Source of the DNA: Desulfobacter sp.
Lineage (GTDB): Bacteria > Desulfobacterota > Desulfobacteria > Desulfobacterales > Desulfobacteraceae
Assembly (NCBI GenBank): GCA_028768545.1
Contig: CP054838.1
Span: forward strand, 1,047,501 to 1,111,500
Direction of reading: 5' to 3'
DNA length: 64,000 nt
The notes beneath the pieces were generated by a model. It was not told the origin of the DNA and searched no databases. It saw only the letters and a list, made by a program, of their open reading frames with translations. Made by a program: the position numbers and the translations under genes. Each line of letters begins with the position of its first letter. Position 1 is the stretch's first letter. This document shows positions 18,761-27,738 of this stretch, in pieces.

Positions 18761-19945
18761 ATGAATTCTTTGAACAGAGATAAACACCTGACCCGGACCA
18801 TTGTAAAAATAATGCTCCCCCTTTTTTTGATCATGGGAGGTGCTGCCGGATTTTTTTATTTTAAATCCCAGAAAGTGGTCATCAAGCGCAAACCGCCAGC
18901 CTCCCATGTCTCCGTGGTACAAACCCTTACCCTTTTTCCCGGTCTCCATCGCACAAAGGTTTTTGCCATGGGCACGGTAAAACCGGACCAGGAGATCCAA
19001 CTTAAGGCCAGGGTGGCAGGAGAGGTGGTCTATCTGTCTGATAAATTCGTCCAGGGCGGTTTGATGGAAAAAGGCGAGGTGCTGGTCAGGCTGGAGGATT
19101 TGGATTATCAGCTGGCGGCGGACAAGGCAAAGAGCAGCCTGGACAAAGCTTTAGCAGACCTTGAGATTGAAAAGGGCCAGCAGTATATTGCAAAAGAAGA
19201 GCTCAAACTGATCTCCCAGGTCTCCCCGGGCGGGGTGACATCCACGGACCTTGCCTTGAGAAAACCCCAGCTGATCCAGGCAAGGGCTGCCGTGGCCAGT
19301 GCCAGAGCCGAGCTTGAAAAGGCCCAGCTTGATCTTGGGCGGACCCAAATTATTCTCCCGTTTGATGCCCTGGTTCTGGAAAAAAATGTGGACCTGGGCT
19401 CGCTGCTCCAGGCCCAGGGTGAGATTGCCACCCTGGTGGGGATAAATAAATACCAGGTCCAGGCCCAGGTGGACTTGACCCGGCTCTCCCTTTTGACTAT
19501 TGATGAAACCCTTGGAAGCCCTGCCCGTATCCGCTCTCTTTATGCCGACCACGTCTGGAACGGACGGGTGGTGAGGACCACGGGAAAAATCACGGGCCAG
19601 AGCCGTATGGCCGGAGTGATCGTTGAAATTTTAGATCCTTTGGGGCTTGAATCGAAAAATGCGGGTCCTAGGCTTCTGATCGATGATCATGTGGAGGCCG
19701 TGATCACCGGCAGATCCCTTGACCATGTCTATGCCCTGCCAAGATCCCTGATCCGGGAGAACAATACCCTGTGGATATATGATTCAGGAAGGCTTAAGAT
19801 TGTTGCCGCCCGTCCTGTGTGGAAGGAAAAGGACCGGGTATTTATCCGGTCCGGCATAAGCCCCGGAGACCGGGTGATCGTTTCTGATCTGAGTGTTCCG
19901 GTTCAGGGCATGGCCCTGACCCTTGCCCCGGGGGAAAAACCATGA
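18761..19945 (+). CDS. RND efflux periplasmic adaptor subunit (membrane fusion protein)
   Basis: 394 residues. One N-terminal membrane anchor (about 14-33) is followed by a biotinyl-lipoyl-like domain (AMGTVKPDQEIQLKARVAGE near 68-87), an alpha-hairpin (about 105-190), a second lipoyl half (LDLGRTQIILPFDALVLEKN) and a beta-barrel. This is the HlyD/AcrA-type adaptor joining the pump at 19942 to the channel at 17333. It starts 3 bp after the channel gene and overlaps the pump by 4 bases (ATGA). Confidence 0.92.
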   Translation: MNSLNRDKHLTRTIVKIMLPLFLIMGGAAGFFYFKSQKVVIKRKPPASHVSVVQTLTLFPGLHRTKVFAMGTVKPDQEIQLKARVAGEVVYLSDKFVQGGLMEKGEVLVRLEDLDYQLAADKAKSSLDKALADLEIEKGQQYIAKEELKLISQVSPGGVTSTDLALRKPQLIQARAAVASARAELEKAQLDLGRTQIILPFDALVLEKNVDLGSLLQAQGEIATLVGINKYQVQAQVDLTRLSLLTIDETLGSPARIRSLYADHVWNGRVVRTTGKITGQSRMAGVIVEILDPLGLESKNAGPRLLIDDHVEAVITGRSLDHVYALPRSLIRENNTLWIYDSGRLKIVAARPVWKEKDRVFIRSGISPGDRVIVSDLSVPVQGMALTLAPGEKP

Positions 19946-22900
19946 ACAGTGGAACACCAGGTCCCCGGACCCCCATTGCCTGGATGGCAGGCAACTCTGT
20001 CGCTGCCAACCTGCTCATGGCCATTTTGCTTGTGGGCGGAATTTTCATGGGGATGTCCATGAAGCAGGAGGTCTTTCCCGAATTCAGCCTGGACATGGTC
20101 AATATTGTTGTGCCCTATCCCGGTGCCAGTCCTGAAGAGGTGGAAAACGGCATTCTTCTGGCTGTGGAAGAGGCCATTGCCGACCTTGAAGGAATTGATG
20201 AAATCACGGCCAGTGCCAATGAAGGCTCCGGCGTCATCAGTGTGGAAGCTTTGGAAGGCGCTGATATCAACCGGCTCTGGCAGGAGATTAAAAGTGAGGT
20301 GGACCGAATTTCCACCTTTCCGGACGAGTCTGAGGACCCGGTGATCACCATTGCTGCCCGGAAACGGGAGGTGATCCGGCTGGCCCTCTACGGAGAGGTG
20401 ACTGAAACCACCATGAGAGAACTGGCAGACCAGGTCCGGGACAGGCTTCTCATGGACAAGAGCATCACCCAGGTAGAACTTGAAGGGGTCAGGTCCAGGG
20501 AAATCCATGTGGAGATTTCAAGGGCAACCTTGAGGCGTTACGGGCTTACCCTGGGGGAAGTGGCCCAGATCATCTCCCGGGCCTCTGTGGAACTCGGGGG
20601 CGGGGCCATCAAAACCCGGGGCGGGGATATCCTGTTGAGAATCAAGGACCGCAGGGACTATGCTGCCCAGTACAAGTCTTTGCCCATCATTACCCAGGCT
20701 GACGGGTCCCGAGTGGTGTTGGAAGATATTGCCCAGGTGATTGAGGGGTTTGAAGAGTCAGACAACTGGGCCTCCTTTAACGGGCAGCGGGCCGTGACCA
20801 TTGCCGTCTTCCGGGTGGGAGACCAGACCCCCACCCAGGTGGCAGAATCGGCCAAAGCCATTGTAAATCAGCTCAATGCCTCCCTGCCCCAGGGGGTGGG
20901 CCTGAGCGTTGTCAGGGATATGTCCAAGATATTTGCCCAGCGGGCAGATCTGTTGATGCGCAACGCATACTTGGGGCTTGGGCTGGTTTTTTTATTTTTG
21001 GCTCTTTTTTTGGAAATCCGCCTGGCCTTCTGGGTGAGTCTCGGCATTCCCATCTCTTTTATGGGCTCTTTTTTGTTTTTATCTCCCTTTGGATTTTCCA
21101 TTAACATGGTGAGTATGTTTGCCTTTATTGTGACCTTGGGTATTGTGGTGGATGATGCTGTGGTGGTGGGGGAAAATGTATATTTTTTCAGGCGTCAGGG
21201 AATTGGCTATATGGAGGCGGCAGTCCGGGGAGCGAAAAGCATTGCCATGCCCGTGGTTTTCAGCGTAATCACCAATATGGTGGCCTTTGTGCCTCTGATG
21301 TTTATTCCCGGTATCATGGGAAAGATATTTAAGCCCATCCCCTTTGTGGTCATTGCCGTGTTCGGGGTCTCCCTCATTGAAAGCCTGTTTATTCTGCCTG
21401 CCCACCTAAGCCATAAGGGCAGGCCTTTGTTTTTCCCTTTGAATCATCTTGAAAACTGGCAGAAGCGATTTTCCATTGGATTTGAAACCTTTGTGAAAAA
21501 AGTATACGGGGGCGTCTTATTTAGGCTTCTGGCCTATAGATATGCGGTCATTGCCTTGGGCATTGCCCTGCTGTTGATCACGGGCGGTTATGTTTTTTCA
21601 GGCAGGATGGGCATGGTCATGTTTCCAAAAACAGAGTCAAATTTTGCCTTTTGTGAAATCGATCTGCCCTATGGAACCCCTGAAAAAAAACTTAAAATTA
21701 TTGAGGCCCGGCTGGTTGAGGCCGCAGGTCGGGTGGTGGCTGAAAATGGGCGAGAGAAACTTTCAACCGGGATTTTTTCCCAGGTCAATGAGAACCGGAT
21801 CCGGGTGAGAATTTATCTTACCGATCCAGGGGTAAGGCCCTTGAGCACGGCAGACGTCACCAGGCTATGGCGGATAAAAACAGGGCAGATTCCAGGAATT
21901 GAAACCATTGGGTTTGAGTCCAACCGGGGCGGGCCGGGATCCGGGAAAAACCTGACTGTAAGCCTGAGCCACAGGGATATCGGACAATTGGAAAAGGCAG
22001 GCCAGGACCTTGGGAAAAGCCTTGGCCAATACCCCATTGTCCATGATATTGATGACGGGTCTGCCATGGGCAAAAAGCAGTTTGACATCAAACTCAGCCC
22101 CGGGGGAAGACGGATGGGCCTGACTTCCAGGGAGGTGGCAAGCCAGGTAAGGCATGCCTTCCAGGGCGTGGAAGCCGTAAAAAACCAGAGGGGGAAAAAT
22201 GAAGTCACGGTCAGGGTGAGACTGAGCCGGGAAGAGCGGATATCCGAGGCCACCTATGAAGAGCTGGTCCTTTTGGCCCCTTTGGGGGAAATCATGCTCA
22301 AGGATGCAGTGGCCACCATCAAGGGCAGGGCCTATACCACCATCACCCGGACCAATGGAAAACGGGAGATTAAGGTCACTGCCAATGTCAGGCCGCCGTC
22401 CCAGGCGGATAATATTATCCAGGACATGAAATTAAAGGTTCTTCCGGATCTGCTGGTCAAATATCCGGGACTCTCCTACGATTTTAAAGGACGCCAGGCA
22501 GATATCAAAGAAAGCGTTACCTCGCTTTTAAAAGGCCTGGGCCTTGCCATGCTCTGTATCTTTGCCCTTTTGGCCATCCCCTTTAAAAGTTATTTTCAGC
22601 CGTTGATCATCATGTTCTGCATTCCATTCGGCATGATCGGTGCCATTGCAGGCCACGTGATCATGGGGTATTCACTCTCGGTGATGAGCCTTTTCGGGGT
22701 GGTGGCCATGTCAGGGGTTGTGGTGAACGATTCCCTGGTGCTCATTGATTTTGCCAACCAACGGGTCCGCCAGGGGACGCCCCTGCTTTATGCCATTCAG
22801 ACGGCAGGCATTCAGAGATTTAGGCCCATTCTATTAACTACCCTGACCACCTGCGGTGGGCTTGCCCCCATTATTTCAGAGACCTCAAGGCAGGCCCGGT

Positions 22901-23052
22901 TTCTTATTCCCATGGCCATCTCACTCGGGTTCGGGATCTTGTTTGCCACCTTTATCACCCTGGTCATGGTGCCCTGCCTTTATTTGGTGCTGGAAGATAT
23001 CAAGGCAATCTGGTCCCCAGAGTCCAAGGATGGATCCAAAAACCCTGGATAG
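19942..23052 (+). CDS. RND efflux permease (AcrB/MdtB-type)
   Basis: 1036 residues, full length for a hydrophobe/amphiphile efflux pump of the inner membrane, driven by protons. The N-terminus has PIAWMAGNSVAANLLMAILL then FPEFSLDMVNIVVPYPGASP. The TM4 acidic pair is visible in GIVVDDAVVVGENV. The second half repeats the fold (TM10-12 with GVVAMSGVVVNDSLVLIDF). Many relatives are MMPL-like or of unknown substrate, so neither drug nor metal export can be assigned. No local regulator gene is present. Confidence 0.93.
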   Translation: MNSGTPGPRTPIAWMAGNSVAANLLMAILLVGGIFMGMSMKQEVFPEFSLDMVNIVVPYPGASPEEVENGILLAVEEAIADLEGIDEITASANEGSGVISVEALEGADINRLWQEIKSEVDRISTFPDESEDPVITIAARKREVIRLALYGEVTETTMRELADQVRDRLLMDKSITQVELEGVRSREIHVEISRATLRRYGLTLGEVAQIISRASVELGGGAIKTRGGDILLRIKDRRDYAAQYKSLPIITQADGSRVVLEDIAQVIEGFEESDNWASFNGQRAVTIAVFRVGDQTPTQVAESAKAIVNQLNASLPQGVGLSVVRDMSKIFAQRADLLMRNAYLGLGLVFLFLALFLEIRLAFWVSLGIPISFMGSFLFLSPFGFSINMVSMFAFIVTLGIVVDDAVVVGENVYFFRRQGIGYMEAAVRGAKSIAMPVVFSVITNMVAFVPLMFIPGIMGKIFKPIPFVVIAVFGVSLIESLFILPAHLSHKGRPLFFPLNHLENWQKRFSIGFETFVKKVYGGVLFRLLAYRYAVIALGIALLLITGGYVFSGRMGMVMFPKTESNFAFCEIDLPYGTPEKKLKIIEARLVEAAGRVVAENGREKLSTGIFSQVNENRIRVRIYLTDPGVRPLSTADVTRLWRIKTGQIPGIETIGFESNRGGPGSGKNLTVSLSHRDIGQLEKAGQDLGKSLGQYPIVHDIDDGSAMGKKQFDIKLSPGGRRMGLTSREVASQVRHAFQGVEAVKNQRGKNEVTVRVRLSREERISEATYEELVLLAPLGEIMLKDAVATIKGRAYTTITRTNGKREIKVTANVRPPSQADNIIQDMKLKVLPDLLVKYPGLSYDFKGRQADIKESVTSLLKGLGLAMLCIFALLAIPFKSYFQPLIIMFCIPFGMIGAIAGHVIMGYSLSVMSLFGVVAMSGVVVNDSLVLIDFANQRVRQGTPLLYAIQTAGIQRFRPILLTTLTTCGGLAPIISETSRQARFLIPMAISLGFGILFATFITLVMVPCLYLVLEDIKAIWSPESKDGSKNPG

Positions 23053-23363
23053 ACCGGTATTGATTTGTGATAGGATTATTGATAGCTGCCCAGGGTGACC
23101 TGTCTTGCACAGTGCTGGATCCAGAATTGATTGTGGGACAAGAGGATGCAGGTGGTGCCCGTTTTCTTGAGCTGATCCAGCCGGGTTCTGTTCTTTGTTT
23201 TTAGGCTATTTTGTATGATCATAAAACCTGTGAAATTCAATAATCACTTTTGTAAATTGAAAATATTCATTATACTTAACTAAGGTTGTGGACTCTCTTT
23301 TCTTTTGCCCTGTTTCAATACCGGCCTAAAATAATTTACAATCCAATACCATGAATAGAGGAA
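23053..23363. other. intergenic, no gene seen
   Basis: A 311-bp gap between the RND pump and the nitroreductase. It is AT-rich towards its 3' half, as a promoter region would be, but no convincing -35/-10 pair, hairpin terminator or short gene was found. Confidence 0.5.
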
Positions 23364-23990
23364 ATGCATATGAATCCTGTCATCAATGCCTTAAACTTTC
23401 GCCATGCCTGCAAAGCCTTTGATCCGGATAAACGCCTGGAAAAACAGGACCTGGATCTTATTCTGGAGGTCGCCTGCCTTTCCCCGTCCTCCTTTGGCAT
23501 GGAAGCCTGGAAATTTCTGGTTCTTTCTTCAGAAAAAATCAGGCAAGACCTCAGGCCGGCCTGCTGGGACCAGGCCCAGATCACCGATGCCAGCCAGGTG
23601 ATCGTGATCCTTGTCCGGCCTGGTATTATTTTGGACCCGGATTTTGTACTGGAAAATTTTAAACGAAAGGGTCTGCCCGAAGATGCGGTTCAGGCCTATG
23701 CAGACCGGTATAAAGGGTATCTAAAAACAGAGGTCTTTCCCAGGATGTCTGCCTATGCCTGGTGTGCCAAACAAGCCTATATTGCACTTGCCGACATCAT
23801 GACCGCTGCCGCATCCCTTGGGATTGACACCTGTCCCATGGAAGGGTTTGAAAAAGAAAAGGTGGAAAAAATACTTGAAATTGACACCCGGGAATATGAG
23901 GTGGCCGTGCTCGTGGCCCTGGGGTACAGGGCCGGTGAACAGACATCCAGGCATCGTCATGGCCGGGAGTTTCTGGTGAAAATCAGATAA
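23364..23990 (+). CDS. nitroreductase family protein (NfsB-like)
   Basis: 208 residues with the FMN-binding nitroreductase fold: the RHACKAFDPDKRL start, LSPSSFGMEAWKFLVL for FMN phosphate binding, and AYIALADIMTAAASLGIDTCPMEGF for the substrate side. The C-terminus EVAVLVALGYRAGE is typical. It probably uses NAD(P)H to reduce nitro or quinone compounds in the cytoplasm. AGAGGAA precedes the ATG; a second ATG lies two codons later. Physiological substrate unknown. Confidence 0.9.
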   Translation: MHMNPVINALNFRHACKAFDPDKRLEKQDLDLILEVACLSPSSFGMEAWKFLVLSSEKIRQDLRPACWDQAQITDASQVIVILVRPGIILDPDFVLENFKRKGLPEDAVQAYADRYKGYLKTEVFPRMSAYAWCAKQAYIALADIMTAAASLGIDTCPMEGFEKEKVEKILEIDTREYEVAVLVALGYRAGEQTSRHRHGREFLVKIR

Positions 23991-24072
23991 ACTCTGGCCG
24001 TTTCTCAAAGAAAGGTCGTTTCCCTGGAGCCGGGAATCTTGAAGGAGGTAAGGAAGACGAAAGGAGGGGGGT

Positions 24073-25434
24073 ATGGAAGCACTGCGGATTCTGGTGGTGG
24101 ATGACGAACCGGTCATCAGAAAATCCCTTGCCGGGTGGCTTCGCCGGGACGGATACCGGGTGGAGACCCTGGACAGCGGGGAACAGGCCATTGAAACCCT
24201 TAAAACCCGCAGCTTTGACATTATCCTTTTGGATATCCAGATGGACGGGATCTCAGGCATGGAGGTTTTGGACCATGTGAAAGAAGAATACCCGGACATT
24301 GATGTGATCATGATCACGGCTTTTGGCTCTGTTCCCTCTGCTGTCCAGGCCATGAAATCCCATGCCTATGATTATCTGCTCAAGCCCTTTGACCCGGATG
24401 AGCTGGGGGTGCTGATCAAAAAACTGGCGGATCACAGGGCCAGGAAAAGGGAAAATACCTATTTAAGGGAGGTGTTTGAGGAGCAGACCCGGTTTGAAAG
24501 CATGATCGGCCAGTCCACACCCATGCAAAAGGTGTTTTCCCTGATCAGGGACATTGAAAATTCCGAGGCCACCGTGCTTTTATCAGGGGAGACCGGGTCG
24601 GGCAAGGGGCTGGCTGCCAAAGCCATCCATTCCAACTCCAGGATGAGACAGGGCCCCTTTGTCTCGGTCAATTGCGGGGCCGTTCCCCCCCATATCATGG
24701 AAAGCGAATTGTTCGGACATAGAAAGGGGGCATTCACCGATGCAAAGGAGACCCGGAAAGGGCGGCTGGAAATGGCCAGGGGCGGCACCCTGTTTTTGGA
24801 TGAAATCGGTGAAATCTCCATGAGGATGCAGATCGACCTGCTCCAGGTGCTGGAGGACAAGATTTTCTACAAGGTCGGGGGAACCCAGCCCATTAACGCC
24901 GATTTCAGGGTGATTGCCGCCACCAATGCAGATCTGGGCCAGGCCATCCAGGACCGGACCTTCAGGCAGGACCTCTACTATCGGCTTAACGTGATCTCCC
25001 TTGTCATGCCGCCCCTGCGACAGAGAAGAGAAGATATTCCCTTGCTGGCCAATCATTTTCTGGAAAAGTTTACCCAGGAGGTGAACCGCGGGGTGGTGCG
25101 GATCTCCAGGGATGCCATGGACGAGCTCATGCTCCATGACTGGCCCGGCAATGTCAGGGAGTTGTCCAACGCCATTGAGCGGGCCGTGGTGGTCTGTAAA
25201 ACCGGGACCATCACCCCCCATGATCTGCCCATCGGCCCCTCCCTGGAAGAGGTGCTGGAACAGCGGTATTTTTCCCTGAGCGATGTGGAAAAAGATCATA
25301 TATCCAAGACCCTGGAACAGACCCAATGGAATATCTCCAAAGGGGCCGCGCTCTTGGGGATTGACCGGTCCACCCTGTATAATAAAATCAAGCGCTATGC
25401 ATTGGTTCCCCCAAAAAGTCCTGACCGGGACTGA
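24073..25434 (+). CDS. sigma54-dependent response regulator (NtrC family)
   Basis: 453 residues. The receiver domain is about 5-118, with acidic pocket D10-D11, phosphoacceptor D54 (ILLDIQMDG) and K near 106 (LLKPFD). The AAA+ domain has Walker A GETGSGKG (174-181), the sigma54-contacting GAFTDA loop, and the Walker B FLDEIGE. A Fis-type HTH closes the protein (GAALLGIDRSTLYNKIKRY). AGGAGGGGGG precedes the ATG. No kinase gene is adjacent. It ends 3 bp before the archaemetzincin, so both probably share one transcript. Confidence 0.93.
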   Translation: MEALRILVVDDEPVIRKSLAGWLRRDGYRVETLDSGEQAIETLKTRSFDIILLDIQMDGISGMEVLDHVKEEYPDIDVIMITAFGSVPSAVQAMKSHAYDYLLKPFDPDELGVLIKKLADHRARKRENTYLREVFEEQTRFESMIGQSTPMQKVFSLIRDIENSEATVLLSGETGSGKGLAAKAIHSNSRMRQGPFVSVNCGAVPPHIMESELFGHRKGAFTDAKETRKGRLEMARGGTLFLDEIGEISMRMQIDLLQVLEDKIFYKVGGTQPINADFRVIAATNADLGQAIQDRTFRQDLYYRLNVISLVMPPLRQRREDIPLLANHFLEKFTQEVNRGVVRISRDAMDELMLHDWPGNVRELSNAIERAVVVCKTGTITPHDLPIGPSLEEVLEQRYFSLSDVEKDHISKTLEQTQWNISKGAALLGIDRSTLYNKIKRYALVPPKSPDRD

Positions 25435-25437
25435 CCC

Positions 25438-25998
25438 ATGCCTGATCCGTCCCATACCCTGATCCTTTCTCCAATCGGAGATATTCCCCTCTGGGTGATT
25501 CAGGTCCTGTCAGACAGGCTTTCCAGGGTATTCGGGTTTGATACCAGGGTGGCAAGGCTTCTTGAAAACCTGGATTTTGCCTATGATTCCCAGCGGAATC
25601 AATATTATTCCACCCAGGTGTTGGAGGTCCTTTGTTCCCTCTGCCCAAAAGAGGGGATCAAAATTCTGGGGGTGACCCGGGAAGACCTGTTTATCCCCAT
25701 CCTCACCCATGTCTACGGAGAGGCCCAGCTGGGCGGAAAAGCCGCAGTCATCTCTGTTTCAAGGCTCATCTCAGGCCAGGACCTGGGCGGGGCAGATGCA
25801 GGAGAAGACCGTGTGTTCAAGGAGGCGGTCCATGAACTGGGCCATTGCTTTGACCTCCGCCATTGCGAGGATGAGCAATGCATCATGCACTATTGCCGGA
25901 AAATTCAAGAGGTGGATAAAAAGTCTTCCCAATTCTGCCGGTATTGCAGAGTCTTGCTTCAGGATTATATGGGGCAGATGATTTTGGATCAGACCTGA
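25438..25998 (+). CDS. archaemetzincin-family zinc metalloprotease
   Basis: 186 residues. The extended zinc motif HELGHCFDLRH (about 132-142) supplies three His ligands and the catalytic Glu. It is followed by the archaemetzincin cysteine pattern C-x4-C-x-M (CEDEQCIM) and a C-x2-C near 170-173, a second zinc site. Substrates of this family are largely unknown. It sits 3 bp after the sigma54 regulator, a pairing worth noting because a protease and a two-component regulator may act together. Confidence 0.9.
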   Translation: MPDPSHTLILSPIGDIPLWVIQVLSDRLSRVFGFDTRVARLLENLDFAYDSQRNQYYSTQVLEVLCSLCPKEGIKILGVTREDLFIPILTHVYGEAQLGGKAAVISVSRLISGQDLGGADAGEDRVFKEAVHELGHCFDLRHCEDEQCIMHYCRKIQEVDKKSSQFCRYCRVLLQDYMGQMILDQT

Positions 25999-26113
25999 GG
26001 GTCGTTATTATATTTAAGATTCAGCCCCCAATAGGTCTTCTGTGCAACGTTTAGACTCGTAGGCAAGGCGAATTCATTTTGGGCTCTATGATTAATAAAA
26101 TATTTACAAGACC

Positions 26114-27564
26114 GAGGGCGTTCAAAATTCTGTGTCAGTTGAATCAAAGCTGATATACTTAGCTAAATAAGGAGAACTGACATGACCGAAGACAACACCG
26201 AATTTGATTTTCAAAAAGCTCTTAAAGGTATTCAGGAAGGTAAACCCTTCACAGGTAAGGGCGGCGTCCTTACATCATTAATCAAAAATCTTGCGGAAGC
26301 TGCTCTTGAAGGAGAGTTGGAGTCCCATCTCGGACAGGAAATTTCTGCCAACCGCCGTAATGGAAAAAGCAGAAAGACCATTAAGTCCCTGGATGGTAAA
26401 TTTGAGCTAAAAACCCCGCGTGATCGGAACGGAACCTTCTCTCCACAAATCGTCAAAAAACACCAAACAACGCTCAGCGATGAAATTGAAAGAAAGATAA
26501 TAGCCCTTTACGGCCTGGGCATGAGCTATAATGACATGGCTGCCCATTTACAGGAAATCTATGGACTTGAGATTTCAAATGCCACCCTTAGCGCTATTAC
26601 CGATAAAATTATTCATACCGTTAAAGAATGGCAGGCCAGGCCGTTGGAAAATGTGTACCCAATCGTATGGCTTGATGCCATACATTATAAAGTACGAGAA
26701 AACGGAAAGGTCGGCAGCAAAGCCGTTTACACAATTCTTGGGGTGAATATCGAGGGCCGCAAAGAGGTTCTTGGGCTGTACATATCCGAGAATGAGGGTG
26801 CGAACTTCTGGCTGCAGGTGTTAACAGACCTTTCAAACCGAGGGGTAAAAGATATCCTGATTGCCTGTGTTGATGGTCTGAAAGGTTTTCCCGAGGCCAT
26901 TGAGACCATATTCCCGGACACAGAAGTTCAACTCTGCGTAGTCCACCAGATCCGAAATTCATTGAAATACGTTGGTTCCAAAAATAAAAAGGAATTTATG
27001 GCAGATCTAAAACGTGTTTATAAAGCGGTTAATAAGGATCTGGCCGAAGAAGAACTGGATATTTTGGAAAACAAATGGAATGACAAATACCCGATTGTGA
27101 TAAAATCCTGGCGGAACAACTGGGAGCGCCTCAGTCATTTCTTTAAATATCCAGAAGAGATCCGACGGATAATATACACCACAAATACCATTGAGGCTGT
27201 GCATCGATAGTTTCGAAAACTGACCAAAACAAAGGGATCGTTTCCTAACCAGGACAGACTGTTAAAGCTGCTTTACATGGGGATCCAGAACGCCAGTAAG
27301 AAATGGACAATGCCGGTTCAAAACTGGTCACTGACAATTTCCCAGTTGGCAATTTTCTTTGAAGGCCGGCTGGATAAAGAGCTGGGAATTTGATAGGGAT
27401 TTATTTACAGATGGAAAAGATGGTTCCAGGAACTCCGCTCCAGCAAAAGCCAACTCCTCCGACGTGGCAGATTGAAGGCCCATTCTCGGACCTGGCTTTT
27501 ACTTCCGCTGGCGCCGAGACAGATCCGGGAACCGAAACCGTGACACAGAATTCTGAACATTCCC
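26114..27564 (+). mobile_element. IS256-family element, copy A (amber-disrupted)
   Basis: 1451 bp, the same length as copy C. The 24-bp ends are GAGGGCGTTCAAAATTCTGT... on the left and, reversed, GGGAATGTTCAGAATTCTGT... on the right. The flanking octamers (ACAAGACC and ATATTGGC) do not match. A recent simple insertion would show an 8-bp duplication, so one flank was probably lost or recombined. Confidence 0.9.
26182..27393 (+). pseudogene. IS256-family (Mutator-type) transposase with internal TAG
   Basis: The frame encodes a 403-residue transposase nearly identical to the intact copy at 55591-56802. Features include VWLDAIHYKVREN and VDGLKGFPEAIE around the DDE residues. The codon at 27208-27210, CAG in copy C (AVHRQF), is TAG here, leaving 342 residues and removing the last part of the catalytic domain. 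The remaining 60 codons are open. It is presumably inactive unless amber is suppressed. AAGGAGA precedes the ATG. Confidence 0.9.
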
Positions 27565-27730
27565 ATATTGGCCTTTTTATAGTCGGCTGCGGTGTCTTAA
27601 ACGCATCTGCTTTCATTATCATAGATTGCTCCCAAGAAATTATTTCGCAGATTTGTATAACATTTTAAAAAGAATGTTCTCCTACTAATTTAACAAGTTA
27701 GCTTTAAATTGAAAATCAAAATTAACGTAA
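27565..27730. other. spacer between two IS elements; possible 5' gene fragment
   Basis: This 166-bp strip separates IS256-A from the ISKra4-type element. On the minus strand, GGGAGCAATCT precedes an ATG at 27622 that is open for about 19 codons (MIMKADAFKTPQPTIKRPI) until the IS256 end. It may be the start of a gene cut by IS256-A. Evidence is thin. Confidence 0.3.
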
Positions 27731-27738
27731 GCAACCTA

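Noticed and set aside
22856..23098. Open frame overlapping the end of the RND pump
   Set aside because: It is a Pro/Ser-rich shadow in another frame of a well-conserved pump domain.
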